Of a DNA stretch of 64,000 bases, positions 43,763 to 58,700 are shown piece by piece. Position numbers and translations under genes: made by a program. Source of the DNA: Mya arenaria (lineage: Eukaryota; Mollusca; Bivalvia; Myida; Myidae); NCBI RefSeq assembly GCF_026914265.1, contig NC_069123.1, positions 53,314,473 to 53,378,472 of the forward strand, given 5' to 3'. Positions within the stretch are counted from its first letter, which is position 1. The number at the start of each line of letters is the position of its first letter. The notes beneath the pieces were generated by a model, which saw only the letters and a list, made by a program, of their open reading frames with translations, had not been told where the DNA came from and did no database searches.

Positions 43763-46700
43763 ATGGCTGAAAAACAAAACAAGGTTGCTGAAGATGTGGT
43801 TGAATATTTCCTTTATCCGTCTTTGTCTGAATCGACAGACCGAGAGGAATGTGTCAGAGAGCTTGAAGAATGTTTAAAGAATTATATGACCTCATTGAGC
43901 ACACTGCTCATTGATGTTATTTGGCAAAATGAAGGGTTTAAATTGAAATGTGTCCAAGAATCTGGTAAGTACTTTTCATTTTAAGCTATGATTATGCTTG
44001 GATGTTATATTAATATAACTTGTATTCATTAGTCATTCCAAAAAGGGATGACACAGGCTGGCAAACTGCCTAAAGTAACTTTGGCGTGTTAGGAGGAAAA
44101 GCTTGCGCATGAAGGGGCTCGAACACACAAAGGACAAAACAATAGCGTGAAACGTTACTAATACTAGTCCAAATACTTGTACGTTGACGGATTTTTTTTA
44201 GATTTTTGATATGGCAAATCCTTCACGACGTTAGGGATTGGAAGAATCCCGTATAACACATCTATTATTTTAGACTAGAAACGTTACCAGCAATTTAATT
44301 TTGCTGATGGCTATACTTTTTCTGTGTTTTATGTCCAAAACATTGGAGCATTTCAGACACATTATTTTAATCACAGATAAGAAAAACCATGTAGATTTGC
44401 CATCAGTAAGAAGTTTAGAACAATTAAATATGGGATGAACTCTTTCTGCTTTGAGGCTTTAAGTCAGGAAAGGAACAGCCTCCAGAAAGCAGAATTTGAG
44501 GATTTTGAGGTGTTTCACTGAATATCTTGTATCAGAGTTTTATTTTCGGTGGGATGGCTTACACCAATGGGACAAGATGTGGTATTCATATACCAGACAA
44601 GATTTCAGCAGGCATCTTCATTATGAATTCCACTTGTCAAAATTAAATAACAAGGGCTATTAAATGGTTATTTTTGATTGTTTCAAATTTATATATCATC
44701 AGCAACTATCAAACATGTACAAATACTTGTGGGGGGTTTTGTTTGCTAACGTTTATTAGATGTTATGGTCTTGTATATTCAATTAACATTCTTAAACAGT
44801 TACACAATATAGGTTTTTTTAAGGACTTCCTGGTACTGGGCCTTTTTGACCAGACTCCATAATAGTAATACTACTGTAGTCTAAATACCGTAATCAGACT
44901 TAATGATAAAGGGGTTTTGCATAGCATTACTACCGTAAAAAAAACATTGAGCTAGCATGTTCTAAAATAAATGTTAGTAGAACTTATGTTCTCATTTAAC
45001 CAAGAGTCTCACTCTGCCAAACTAAAATTGTTGGTTTCTAGCCCTCATTAATTTTTCAGGCATATCCAGTACTCATGCCTTTTTCTCCATAGTTTCACCA
45101 CTAAAGTAGTTCAGGGGTGAGGGTGGTCTAGTGGTAAAGGTGCTTTTTTCAACTGAAAATATGGCATAAATTTGGCCCTTGTATGCATTCACTTTCGCCA
45201 AAAGTGCTTTTTTCACAAAAACTGGACTGAAAATTTATTATCCCTTCAAAAAGAATAGGCTCATGCTTCAAATGGAGCTTAAATATTAAAACAATATAAA
45301 GCTGTGGAAGGTTTTTTGTTTGAAAAACGTATGGTTTAATTACATCTTTATGCATTTTGTCCCTTTTTTCACAATTCCAAAGGCCTGAGTGCCAAACTAC
45401 ATTATTCAAACTTGTAGAGGACGGGATGCTGGCCTTCAACAACAACCACTTTCAAGCTGTGTTGATGGATTTTTCGAGAATTTTGTCTCAAGATATCCTT
45501 TAGACAAAGCTACCAGTATATCGACTAACTGGACCTGCTATCAGCCTCCTATCTTACAGATATAAAAAATACTTAAACACAACCAAATAGTTTACTAGTT
45601 CATAGGCTGATATTAGGGTGTTTGGCAAGGCTTCATCCTAGTATAATACCTTTCATTGGGCCGATTGTTCAGAACTTTGTTAAAGTTAACAACATTGTTA
45701 ACGTCATCATTGTTAACTTTCAAATCGTTACTGCTCTGGCAGTTTAATGGATAAACTTGTGATCTGCTGTATTTCTGACAAGATTTGAGAAAACTGTTTC
45801 AGCTGTACTTGTTTATATTTAAATATGTGAGCACATCATAAAATATTTCACGTTTAAAAGTTAACAGCGATGTCGTTAATCATGTTGTTAACTTAAATAA
45901 AGTTCTGAACAATCAGCCCAATATTTTATAAATAACATATTTTATTTCATTGATATATCCTGTTTTATCATCTATACAGATGATAATACATTGTCCTTCT
46001 ATTCACTAAATTATTGAAGAACATTAAACTACTTTCTTGCAAATTGAAAGCAATATTTTAATTGGCTGGTTCTATTGCAAAACATGCAAGCAATGGTTAT
46101 TCCCTGACAATTTTCAAGCTATAAAAAACCCAACTTTCATATTTGCAAACTGCAATAAACTGTCAAACTCCTAGCTATTAATATTGACTACAAAATCAAT
46201 CTTGAGCCTTAAGATTTTTGTGCAAAGATTACATGTTAACATATGAAGATCTTCTGGATAGAGTAAAATTATTGGCATTACATCTAAGCCGATTGATAAG
46301 TATGGCTATTGAATTAAAAAAACAACCTAGCTCAACCTGTAATTTAAGGTCTGGATGTTCAAAGAAACTGACCTTGTTCATTTAGGTTAACAAATATTCT
46401 ACATATATACCTCAAGTAAGATCAATAAATATAAATGTTCTGTTTTATCACTGAGTACATGTACATCTGTTATATCATATTTTTTTTAACTTTTATTTTT
46501 GGTTGTTACATGGAAAGAATACACTAGATTTATCTGAATTTTCAAGATAAGAGACTAAAAGTATAATTTGAGGTCGGACACCTGCATTCATATTCAAATT
46601 TCTAGTACGATATTTTGTCATACTCTTACAGATCAGACAGCCCCATTGTCTTTTATTACGGTATTTTTGAGCTGGCTGAGGGGACTTAAATGCAATGTTT

Positions 46701-49700
46701 TCTCAAAGGGAATCTCCACAATACAAAAGGGGGTTTGAGGGACCAAAACACAGCTTTTTAAAAAAGTTACATTTTATGTTCTTTAAGGTTCAATATTTAG
46801 CTAACATGAATATTTATTCATATGCTGTTACCGGTATATTCATGTCTATGTGTTTCAAGAGTGTAGCAAATATTACAAAAAGAAGATTTTTACAGAATAA
46901 CATTCAAAAAGCAGTTGCATTCAAATACACAAGTACTACAAGATAAGAAATAGTTGCAAGAGTCAAATGCCTGACACTGCCCAAATAATATTGTTTTATG
47001 GCTCTGTGGTTATTGCATTTTGTATTAGGAAGTAAATTATAGTCAATACTTTCACAATATATTTTTCTTTGAAAAAAAAATCATAAAAAAGCTACAAGCC
47101 ATTGTGGATGAGATAGTCTGGAACTTTTTGATACAAAAATGTATTAATGTTGTCTGAAGATTTTTCCTTTTGAATGCAAGCAGAATTTCAACAAATCTCT
47201 GATGAAATATTAGCTCAACTCCTTATTTCATCAGAAGAGGTAGCAAAGGCAATTTGTTTCGCCCAAAGGATAGTACTTCAAAACTAAATGAAAATTGAAA
47301 TTTTGGATATTTTAGTTTTGCGCCACCCACTGTGTGTTGTGAAACCAGGCACTTAAATTATATCATGACAGTTTGACTACACAAAATATAAAAGTATAGG
47401 GCAGATCTGTGATTGAATTATTACAAAGTTGATGCAGTGTTTTATAGCAACTGCACAAAAGCTAGAGCACTTCCAATTTCTCCTTTGATTCTAAGAATTG
47501 TTTTTTTCCTTGAACAGGTATAGTTTCATAATTATCGTAGTACCAGCCTTTGGTCACAAATTGCAATTTATTTAATCAACACATAGACACGCATTTCTAG
47601 ATTGGTCTTGTCAATCAATATCTAACTAGTGTTCTGGCAATATCTTCATTTACTTAGATTACTGATGTCATGTACCCTCCCCGTATTGGCTGGCAAGTTT
47701 ATTGGGATGGTTTTGTTTATCAATGCCTTTCATGGGAACATTCTTACTTGGAAGTATTGAGATGAATGAGACATTCTAGAGATTGGTAATGAAAACCTCT
47801 AGAATTGCTAACACAGTGTATTATACTCATGACCACTTATTGTTTGTATTTAGTATGCTGTTACCTGTTCATTTTCACATTTCAGCACGATGACCATATT
47901 GTTTTTTTCGTAAAGCTATTCACTCACTTCTTTCTTGTTGGCAACAAATTTTTCAAACTTTGTGTAAATTGTGTTATTTTACTTGATTTTATAATCAAAC
48001 ACCATTTTCAGCGATAACTAGAAGAAACTCAATTGAACATATATCTTTTTATCTAAGATAAAATTGAGCATTTTCTCAAGCAACTTGTAATACCGGTAAT
48101 CATGTTAAATTGAGCTCTTATTTGATATTCTGATGATGTTTTATCATTGTTACAAGTGGTTGGGTCACATATCACACGAAATGAAGCTTTTTTTGTCTGA
48201 TTCACAAAACTTTATGAGTCCCTTTAATAAAACTTCTGTTACAGATGCAAAGGAGCTGATGTTTCTTTTTCTTAACAGTTTCTACAATGTATGGATTTTT
48301 CTGTCAGAGGTGATGAAGAACTCACATGCATCAAATTGTTTCGTGTTTGTCAGGATCCTGTAATGGATTTTTGATTGATTTGTAACAAATTGTTAGTGTG
48401 GAGGACACATCAGATTAGTAGTGGTATTTCATGTCACTGTTCGTATGATTCTGCTGATTTACTCATCTCATAATCCGTAGTTATTTCCAACTTAAAAACA
48501 TTTATAAGAGTTTATTGCAGAGACCATTTTGAAGTGCTTTACATGGAAAACCAACAAAACTATATTCAATTTGCCAGAACTGAGCATGAACCAAATTAAT
48601 TTGAATTTTTCAATCATTATACATTAAAAACGTTATATCACGAGATTCTACCATATATGACTTCTCACATTGCACCAATAAATGTTTTGCCTCATGGTTC
48701 AAATTGTGTTGTATCAATTCCACCCCTGGAGCAGGGAAATTTGTCAAAATCCCTAGTGTGAAACTCATCCCAGGCATAAACATTTGTTGTAAATCACCTG
48801 CTGTCTAAAGTCCCCTGCATGCAGCCAGTTTGATGGGGGTAAAACATCCATATTTAATATCTAATGATATTAGAGGCATTTTATTACAACTGTTGTCATA
48901 GCTTTCTCATGCACATACATGTATGGCATATCACTGGAAAGGGTACTGGATATTTATTTAACTAATGTAATTAATTTTATTTATTTAAGTGTATCCAAAT
49001 TCTACCTGGTTTTCACATTTACAGGTATTTTAATGCTATTTTCAAGACAATGTACGGTAGTTCAGCAGTAAAGATTGTGTATTTCAGGAAATGTTCCAGG
49101 CCACCTGCATGGGGAGACCTCTTTTGCAGAAAACGTAGAAGATGAATGGTTCATTGTATACCTGCTGTATCAGCTGACCCAGAGATTTCCCGGCCTCGTG
49201 GCCAGGTCAGTGCAAAATGTAGATCTAGAGTTGAGTGCTGAAAGGCTTGCCTGTTTTTTTCATTAAATTCTGTTGAAAAGAAACAAAAGGGAAATGGTTT
49301 GACCTATTTCAGCTAAAAAAGGTCTTTGTTTCCACTAACATCTAAAAAAAATTTAGAGTAGTATATTTACACCTCAACTTCCATTCCTTAAATGAACTGC
49401 CTTTCGGCAATTGCGTTCATCAATCGATGAACGCAACATCTTTGGATATGTTTGGATCGTAATTCATTGCATAACAATATACATGAAAGCTATTGATCTT
49501 GTTATTGGTAGTATTGTGTCTGCAGGTCCCGTAAAATATAGATCAACATTTTTAAAAGTGTTAGTTTATTATATTTTAAATATATTGGTACCAGAAGTGT
49601 TTTAATTTTACGTTTTAAAGTGATTTCAAGTGGTTGATCTTTTCCCGCGTTATTGTGACGTCATTTGAAAAAAATTGAAAAAAATGTTTCCAGTTATAGT

Positions 49701-52700
49701 CGGGTCGTTCTATTTACAGAATGGGTAAAAACGGATTACTGAAAGGTTTTCTTAAATGAAATGAATTTTTTTTTTTAACAATTCTTGAATGAAATAATGA
49801 ACTATTGGTGTAAATATAAGGAATGAATTGTGGGGTTGATGTCATTATCGGGATATGAACGCAATTGGGTTGGTCAAAGTACGTGTGGAGTCCTTCGGAC
49901 TCCACACACATTGACCAACCCAATTGCGTTCATACCCCGATAATGACATCAACCCCGCAATTCATTCCTTAATAATATAGCATGTAGCATAATTGTTTTT
50001 ATCTTTCCATTTTTTTTTTGAGAACCCAGATCCTGTTACTGGAACCAACCAATACCATATATATATGTAAAAACTTTTAGGTATAAATTATACAATTTTA
50101 TCATGTTCACTCAGGAAACTACAAAAATAAATCCACACTACAGCAAAAAAAAGGGTTGGGATGAAAACAATATGATCGGTCAGCTTAGTGAAAAGAATCC
50201 ATTTTTAGCTCTTCTGGCCAAAGGCCAGAAGAGCTTATGCGATGGTAATGTGTACGTAGTATGTGCATCCGTGCAGTCGTGCGTCTGTAAACAATTGCTT
50301 GTGAACACGGTACAGTCTTCAGTTTTGATTGTATCTCGATGAAACTTGTACAGTATATAGATATCCATTAGAGCTCGGTTCATTTCGAAAACCAGCCAGA
50401 TCCGTCCATAAATGCCTAGATTATCATTTATGGGCCATGAAAGTTTTAAAGAAATGCTTCCTATTTTTAGCCAGGTCTGCATGAGCGAATTCTATTTTTA
50501 GCCAAGTTTACATGTACATGTAAATTCAAGTCTAGAGTTAAGGGAGACAATTTGCAAGTCTAGGATTTTGAGAGACAATTTGCTTTTTGCTTCTGCAGTT
50601 GATTTTGTGAATTACTCTGCCTTGTTCTTGTTGAAAGCCCAAAGACCATTTTTTAGCTTTAAGTTCTGTAGTTTGCACATTCATCTTAACAAAATTGGTT
50701 GTGAATGTTTAAGTTATGCACCTGGTGTCATTACTGGCCACACCCAGGGTTCACAGGTTTGGTAAACATAAATCTGGAAAGGTTTGAAAATCTTTTTGTG
50801 TGTTCGTGCATCCATCTCAGCACAATTGATTGTGAATGTTTGTTCAAATTGATCAATGTTGTCCTAGGATGCCCTTGACTGTGACCTTTTGACCAACTTT
50901 TTTTAACTTTTAAAACTATATAAATTTTTACTATGAGTACAGTTTTGAAAGCATTTTTTTTGGTCAGATGACTTTTACTTGGCACATATTAAAATAGTTC
51001 ATGCAACTAATCTGCTTACAATACTTTCTGGGCTCAGATGTTGAACGTGCTACGTTTTCAGGTAACCCAAACACAAAACATAAAGTATATGTCTGTTGCC
51101 TTTTACCCATACATACATGCTCTGGATTGATATGACCACAAATGCCATGCCAGTAGAGCATAGGCCCTTTTGGGCCTCTTGTTTGTTACGCCTTACAGTT
51201 CATTTTACTATTATTTTAATATAACCCTCTTATTTTTTGGAAGAAATCAATTTGGATTTTGTATGACTGTGTCTATGTAAATATATTATCTCCTTACAGG
51301 GTACATGACAGTGATGAAGAATTTCTGCTGATAGAGGCAGCTGATGCCCTCCCCAAGTGGCTTAACCCTGACACTGCAGAAAACAGGGTACCATATTTAC
51401 CCAGTCACCATTGTATCAATACTATCATTTAAATGAAATAGTCTTTATATTTAAGTTTACCCTTTTGAGGTTAGGAAAAGTATGTGTAGCAACTTTTGCT
51501 GCAGTTTTGCGAAATCGTGTTTTTCACGAGAAGCAGTAGTCCCACCAACGCATTCCTCATATTTTGTAGATACCATAACGATACCATAACGATGCATTGC
51601 ACTAGCCTTCTCATACCTGTATGATGCATATCACACATTTACATGTGTCCTGGGTATAAACTACATGCTTGAATTGTTTACAAAGTACCCATACCTGTAT
51701 GTTGTAGCACCACAGAAGTAATCGACTCGTACCCATACAAGTAGTGTTAAACAACCTTTCTAATATTATAACTCGTTAATCAGCTGTGATATACCTTGAA
51801 CCTGTAGGTGTACATCTACAATGGAGAGCTCCACATTATTCCGGTCCCGCAATCCCACACAGATAAAACAATATTTCCACAAACTGTGAACAATATAGGG
51901 GATGCGGTGGATTGTATCCGCAAGAATCCTACCAAGACACGTGCAGCACCGAATATACAGGTTGCCATCAACAACAGGATTAACAAGTATGTGTTTTAAA
52001 TTCAAGGAAATGTTTTTATTTCAAGCATTTTAGGGAATTTAAGATTAATTAACATTTGTAGAATGATATTTTTTAAGAAAATAATTGTAAAATCCTTAGG
52101 CTGTATGCCTATCGTAAGCATTCATGGGTACTCACTCTGTTTACCCGTTGTTTTTTTAAAGTGGATATGAAGTATATAAGAAAATTATGGGTATATTTTA
52201 ATGCTAAGCCCTCGTTGTTTCCAGGTTTCCAGACCTGCTACAGGATCACACACACTACACACACTGCTTCATCCCAGCTCAGATGGCAGCCATTTTGGAT
52301 GAGCGTCCAGATCTCCTTGCCCCTGCTGTCAGAGCCTTTTACTACAGGGACCCCATGGATTTAAAGGTAAAAACTGATGTTGGAGATTGTTATCCTTTGT
52401 GTAAATGAAATTATCTATACATATTGAATTCGAGGATATTGACTTCATTTTTTTGCGAAGCCCACCCCTTGATGTATATTTTTTGCAGCTTCATGTAGTG
52501 GTCCTTTACAAAGATTTTTCAAACTATGACCATCGGATGAAAAATGGCCCCTGCTCAGGGGTCCCGGGTTTTCTAAATACTTATATAGAGTATATACTTT
52601 GAAAATCTTCTTCTCTTAAACTGCAAGGCCAAGACTTTTGGTAATTGGTAAAAAGCCTCATGTAGAGCTGTTTATCAACATCTTAATAACAACTAACTAG

Positions 52701-55700
52701 TTTGTCATTTTAATCAGGTGAGCAATATAGTCATTGTTTTTGTTTATTTCAGTGCTGCAGAACATTTACCTACTTTCGACCTGGCACAAGAATCACACAC
52801 AGGGTAAATAATTGTTAAAAATATTGTACTTGCAAGTTGCAACTGTGTAGTGGCATCGAGCAGTCATTGCGCCATGCTGAAAACTAGATGTAAACATAAG
52901 CTTGTCTACTTATTGAGCCATTGACACTTATGTTAAGTTTTAATGCCTGACGCCCACTCAAACTTTCGATATCATTTATAAGGGTATTGTTCGCTGATTT
53001 TTGTATTAAAATAAATGTCTAAAAATACAGATAAATTTGTGGCATTGGATGAGGAATTACTTATTTTAAGTTCTTACATGTGGATTATAATATATTTTTC
53101 TCAATATCATTTGACATATTTATTCTCTATACTTCAAAACCTTTGGAATGATGACAAATTATTATGGGGGCAACATGCATCTTTAAAACTTTACATGACT
53201 TTGTATGTCAGAATATATTTAAGGTCCTTCATAGAATTACAAATGCACTTATAAAAATAAGTAAAAATGCATCTTTCTTGTAGTAACCTTTGTAACCCTT
53301 GAATGTTTTAGACCCGTATGACGCGTTGCCTATATGCCCAGCTGGTCCACCAGACATTCCAGCCTGATAGGCGAAGTGGCTGGGTTCTTCCAGCAACCTC
53401 CAGCCCAAAGTTCCTGTCACATGATCTGGGCATGAAATTGGTTAGTAATTACTTGTAAAACAGATACTTAACTGTACTGTTCATTGTTTGTAAGCATTTT
53501 GAGTTAGTGGGGATTTAAAATTTATTCAATTTATATGGTTTGAATCTATATTGTAAATGCAAAGTTTTCAAATAAAAATAAAATAAAATGAAAGCTCTTT
53601 TCCTCATATCATTTATTTGCCTCTAGTTTAGCAAATAGCCACATTATTCAAAACTTTTTGAGCACTAAATGAGTACTTCCTTGTTTAGGCCCATGGTTTT
53701 GAGATCCTATGTCACAAGGCCGCTGGAAATGAGGCTACCACTCCGACCAATGACAACATTCCAACAAAAAGTCACCGGTGGCAACAGTATGTCCAGTCCC
53801 TACAGGAAAACAACTACTTTAGGGTATGTGTTGCCATCCATTTAAGGCTAGTGGCTGAGACCTCACTTATAGCTCAGTTCTGTTAGAAAGTGTAAAAGAT
53901 GGGTAAACCAGCTCTAAAGAATGTTACCTATTCCATTAACTACTGAAGCCATATTATACTATGGTTATGTTACAAAATAGGTGTATCATCATGCTTATCT
54001 AGTTTATGACAAGTGGTTACAAGGAAATTTTGATTGTTCTTTACAAGGATTAATTCTATTATCAGGGTTTGAGAGCTTTTTGAAACAGTTATACAGTTTT
54101 TTTGCTGGATATTTGCATCAAAAAGAGTAGGAATTTCCTGTTAATGGATACAAATAGCTTTGGAAACAGGCTTTAGGCCAAAATCCCTCATGCTCAAACT
54201 TAAGTTTCAGGATTTCAGATTTGTATTTTTTATATAGTTTTCATTCCAGACTCTAGTTTTATTGTCATTTAAGGGTGAGCTGGATGGGTCAGTGTTGTAT
54301 AAGAAACTGTTGGACAATGCCTGGAAGTTCTACAAGGAAAATATGCTTTACTCACACAGGTAACATAGCAGCTGGGTTGCTTAAGGATTGCATAATACTA
54401 AGTGTGCCCCAAACTACTTATCTGTACTAAAAAAAAACTTGTGCAAATGAAAAATATATTTTATAAAAGTTGAGGAGTGAGAATGAAGTAGACTTCCTTG
54501 ATCCATCACAATACATTTATTTAGCACTGCCAAATGTTTTGCATATTAAAACAATTTTTTTTCACTACATGCTGAGCACATATATGACTTCTAATTATGT
54601 GGAAAGTTGAACTGTGATTTTCATGTGTACCAATTATTTTCCTTCGATGAAAGGCAAAATGGACATAGTAATGGTAGGTGTGTGCGTGTATGTGTGTGTG
54701 CTTCCAGGCAATCTAGTTTGGAGCACAACTTGAGTCTTTGACGTATTTACTTCAAACTTCATATACAGATAGATCTCATTGAGGAGAAGTGCACTGAACA
54801 GGAATCATAACTCTGGGTTCAGTATTTTTGGAGTTATTGCCCATTGTTAATTTACATACCGGTACTTATTATATTTTTTTTCGGAGCATAACTCGAAAGG
54901 TCTTTTAGGTATTGACTTTAAACTTCATATACATATAGATGTCATTAAAGAGAAGTGCAATGCACAGGAGCCATAACTTTGGCTGGAGTATTTTTTTAGT
55001 TATTGCCCTTTGTTAATTTTCAAACAAATTTTTTGTCCAGAGCATTAGTTGAAAAGTCGTGATATATAAACTTCATATACAGATAATTCTCATTAAGCAG
55101 AAGTGCAGTGCACATGAACCATGACTCCGACAGCAGTATTTTTTAGTTACTGTCCAGTGTTTAATTGTAATCCTATTTTTAGGCAAATTTGATACTGTTC
55201 GTAATTCTGCAGGGGCTATGGCTGTCTGTGACTGTTCTCCTTCTTATTGTCTCAACTACTCATATTGTAAAATTAATATTATTAATTGTGTAGATCTGAG
55301 GATCCTGGAAGCCAGATTCACCAACTGCTGAAGTCAGTGCCTGTGGACGTTGAGGAAAGGCGCTTGGCTGAACACAACCTTCAACCACCCGATGGTAGGC
55401 ATGTTTGTGTGTTCATTTAGGAATGGCTTAATCTCGACTGCTTTCGACATAAAAAATGTTCAAACCCAAGTTATTTTTTCAAAGTTACAGATTAAATACA
55501 CTTCAGTATAAGTACATGTTGTCTCCATTCCTTGAGATGGCTGTGTACTTGTATTATCATACTGGATCACTTAGAACTAAAATTTAACATGGACCTATTT
55601 TAATTTTTTATTTGTTATGTTTAATCATTGCATTGTGAGACATACATTCGTAACATACCTGTACACTTACTTTACAGATGATTCCTGGTTAACACTGACC

Positions 55701-58700
55701 CCAGACTCACTAGATGCCATGTTACAAGAGCGGGGTGGTAACCTTGATGAAGATGGAGACGTGTTTGACCTTGGGAAGGTGGCAGACAGCATGAAGTCAT
55801 TTGTAAAGAAAATCTCCAGTGTAGAGGGAGCAGAGGTTCCAGGGTGAGATTTTATGATAGTTATATATTTATATATTCAATATTAATTAACAAAACATAG
55901 GTTACAGTAGATATTCTCTCAAACAGTAGAGTAAGATGTCATATTGGCATATTTGATGAAGTTGGTCAAATTGACAACAGTTTAAAATAAATTACCTCTA
56001 GATTTATTTTTCCTGGGCCAATGTTCAATATAAATGTTATCCTTATTCTTATACATTGCTCAGTGATTCCATTGAGTCAATTGGTCAATTAATTTTACAG
56101 TCCAATCAAAACACTTAGATTCTACTCATAGATATAAGAGTTGTTTATTGAATACGGCCCCTGGTTTTCTTAGTATGAAGCTATGAAAGAGTGCATTTTG
56201 ACTTGATATTTGAGTGTGATTGACTTTCTGCCATCCTTGCTTTCAGTGCTGATGATGAAGATGATGATGCAGACATTCAGTTTGATGGCAGTGGCTTCAT
56301 CAACGCAATGCAGGAAATGTTTGGTACGAGACCTTTGCCAAGATTTCTGTCTCATAAAATGTTAATGTGATAAAATTGCTTGTGGATAAATTGTTTATTA
56401 ATTACGATAAGATGTTTGTAAAGTAAAGGTTTATTCTTAAAAAAAGGGATAAAACAGAGGTACAAAGAGATTGGTGATTTACATGTGGATGTATGTTTGC
56501 CATGGAAGATGGCCAGAACAAAAACTAGACAAGTATTGAAAGATGGAGTTGTTTTAAATATTCTTTCAATTTTTACAATTTCCCTTGCTATTTCAGAGTT
56601 TGATGACGATGCAAGTGTATCAAGTTCTGACATGAGTGAGTATGGCTGGGAGGATGACTCAGACAACGAAGGTCGGGGAAAAACCAAAATTAAGCGGCCC
56701 CCATCACTTGACAGGTACATGGATGTCATGGACCGGGAACTCGCCAAGACTGATGTTGGGAAAAGCTTTGAAAGGCAGAGCAAACCACAGGCAAAGAAAA
56801 CCACGAAGGTTTGTGTGCATAATGTAACATAGTGATATACTATAACTATTGAAAAGTAATTATCCATTCCAATCTTAAGACCAGGATTATCAGGTCAATT
56901 TAAGTCCCATCAAAACTGTGCAAAACCTTGACTCTGATATAACCTTGAATACATGTAGTGCAAATGTAAGTATGCTATCTTTGTCAGGTGCAACATGTTA
57001 CAGTTATTATATTTTTTTATATTATTATTTATAAGGGCCCTGCAAAAGTTTGCAGTGCTGTATAGTTATCACACTGTCTGTCCACTTTTTTTGGGGTTAA
57101 TTACAATTTTTCATATTATGTTAATTGAAAACCTTTTTATGTGTACTTTTTAAACAACCATCCCTTTCAACACGGAACGCTTTGACACATCATGGCATTT
57201 GCCAATATTTTACTATGCTTAATCATATTTGTGTGTTTTCTTCATCATTTTAAAATATGAACCTATAAAGATCAGTGAATACCTCTTTTATGCCTGCTCA
57301 ATAACTTTAGGAACCTTTGTCCAATCATCACTAAATTTGGTCAGCATGTGTATTGGCATGCTGTCTTAGACACATATAATACCTATACAGTGCAATCCCT
57401 CAAACAGGTGATTTCTTGAGAGCTGTGGATTAGTCACGGTTGAGGCTTTGTCGCCACCTTCATTCCTTCTATTTTTATATGAAATGTACTGACGATTGAT
57501 CGAAACCTAAATAAGTGGAGGACTCGAGCACCATTGGGGGTCCCAAATACACAAATCATACACAATAGCCTATGATTACCTCGAGGTCATAATTTCACAC
57601 AGTTTCTTGAAAGTATGTTCCAAAAAACAACAACAATTGAGATGTGTCAAAATTTTCGCAAGATGAAAAAAATGTTATCATAAATATGACAGATGATAGA
57701 AAAATTCAAAACGTGTGAAAACCGATTATCAATGTTTAAGCATGACCGATTTTAATTGACAAGTTCATTTGGGAATTGTGAAAAGGTTATGATGAGAATT
57801 TTATTGTGAGAAATGTAAATGAGAAATTAACCTAACAATAAAACCCTACCATAATAGTTAACCAGGAATCAACTGTAAAATGAATATCGAAAATGCTATT
57901 CATTCACTTTTTTTTCGCATTAAGTATACGATAGCCTTTGAACATATGAACAATTTCTACAAGGCAATACAAAAACTGTGCCAATGTGTTGTAATTTTTT
58001 AACCAGGTTTTCAACGAAAACCACGTTATAAGAATGAGGTTGTCGTTGGGCGGGCGGGCTGGCGGGCATCAAACATTGGTTTCTTTTCAATAACTTTAGT
58101 TAGCATCGATAGATATTGATGAAACTTGGTGTAAAGGTAGCTTATGGGAAGAGCTAGCTTGGGATTGCTTTTGAGGGGGGTGGGGCTAAGGTCAAGGTCA
58201 CTGTTACTAAAAATAGAAAAATGTTTTCTGCCCAATAACTTAAGTTAGCATTGATAGATATTGACGAAACTTGGTGTGTAAGTTGCTTATGTGAAGAGCT
58301 AGCTTGGGATTGCTTTTGAGTGGGGAGGGGCTAAGGTCAAGGTCACTATTACTTCAAAAAGAAAAATGGTCAAGGTCACTGTTACTTAAAATAGAAAAAT
58401 GGTTTCTGCCCAATAACTTTAGTTAGCATTGACAGATATTGATGAAACTTGGTGTGTAGGTAGCTTATGTGAAGAGCTAGCTTGGGATTGCTTTTGAGGG
58501 GGTGGGGCTAAGATCAAGGTCGCCTGTTACTAAAAATAGAAAAATGTTTTCTGCCCAATAACTTTAGTTAGGATTGATAGATATTGACGAAAGTTGGTGT
58601 GTGTTAGCTTATGTGAAGAGCTAGCTTGGGATTGCTATTGAGGGGGGAGGGGCCAAGGTCAAGGTCACTGTTACTTAAAATAGAAAAATGGTTTCTGCCC

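Noticed and set aside
45110..45150. tRNA-like A-box (TGGTCTAGTGG) suggesting a tRNA or SINE
   Set aside because: No B-box, cloverleaf or tailed SINE body follows at the expected distance.
52225..52366. Possible one-base frameshift in ECD exon 5 near a C-run
   Set aside because: Recounting the bases shows the frame is continuous and the exon is 142 nt, matching the phases of both neighbours.
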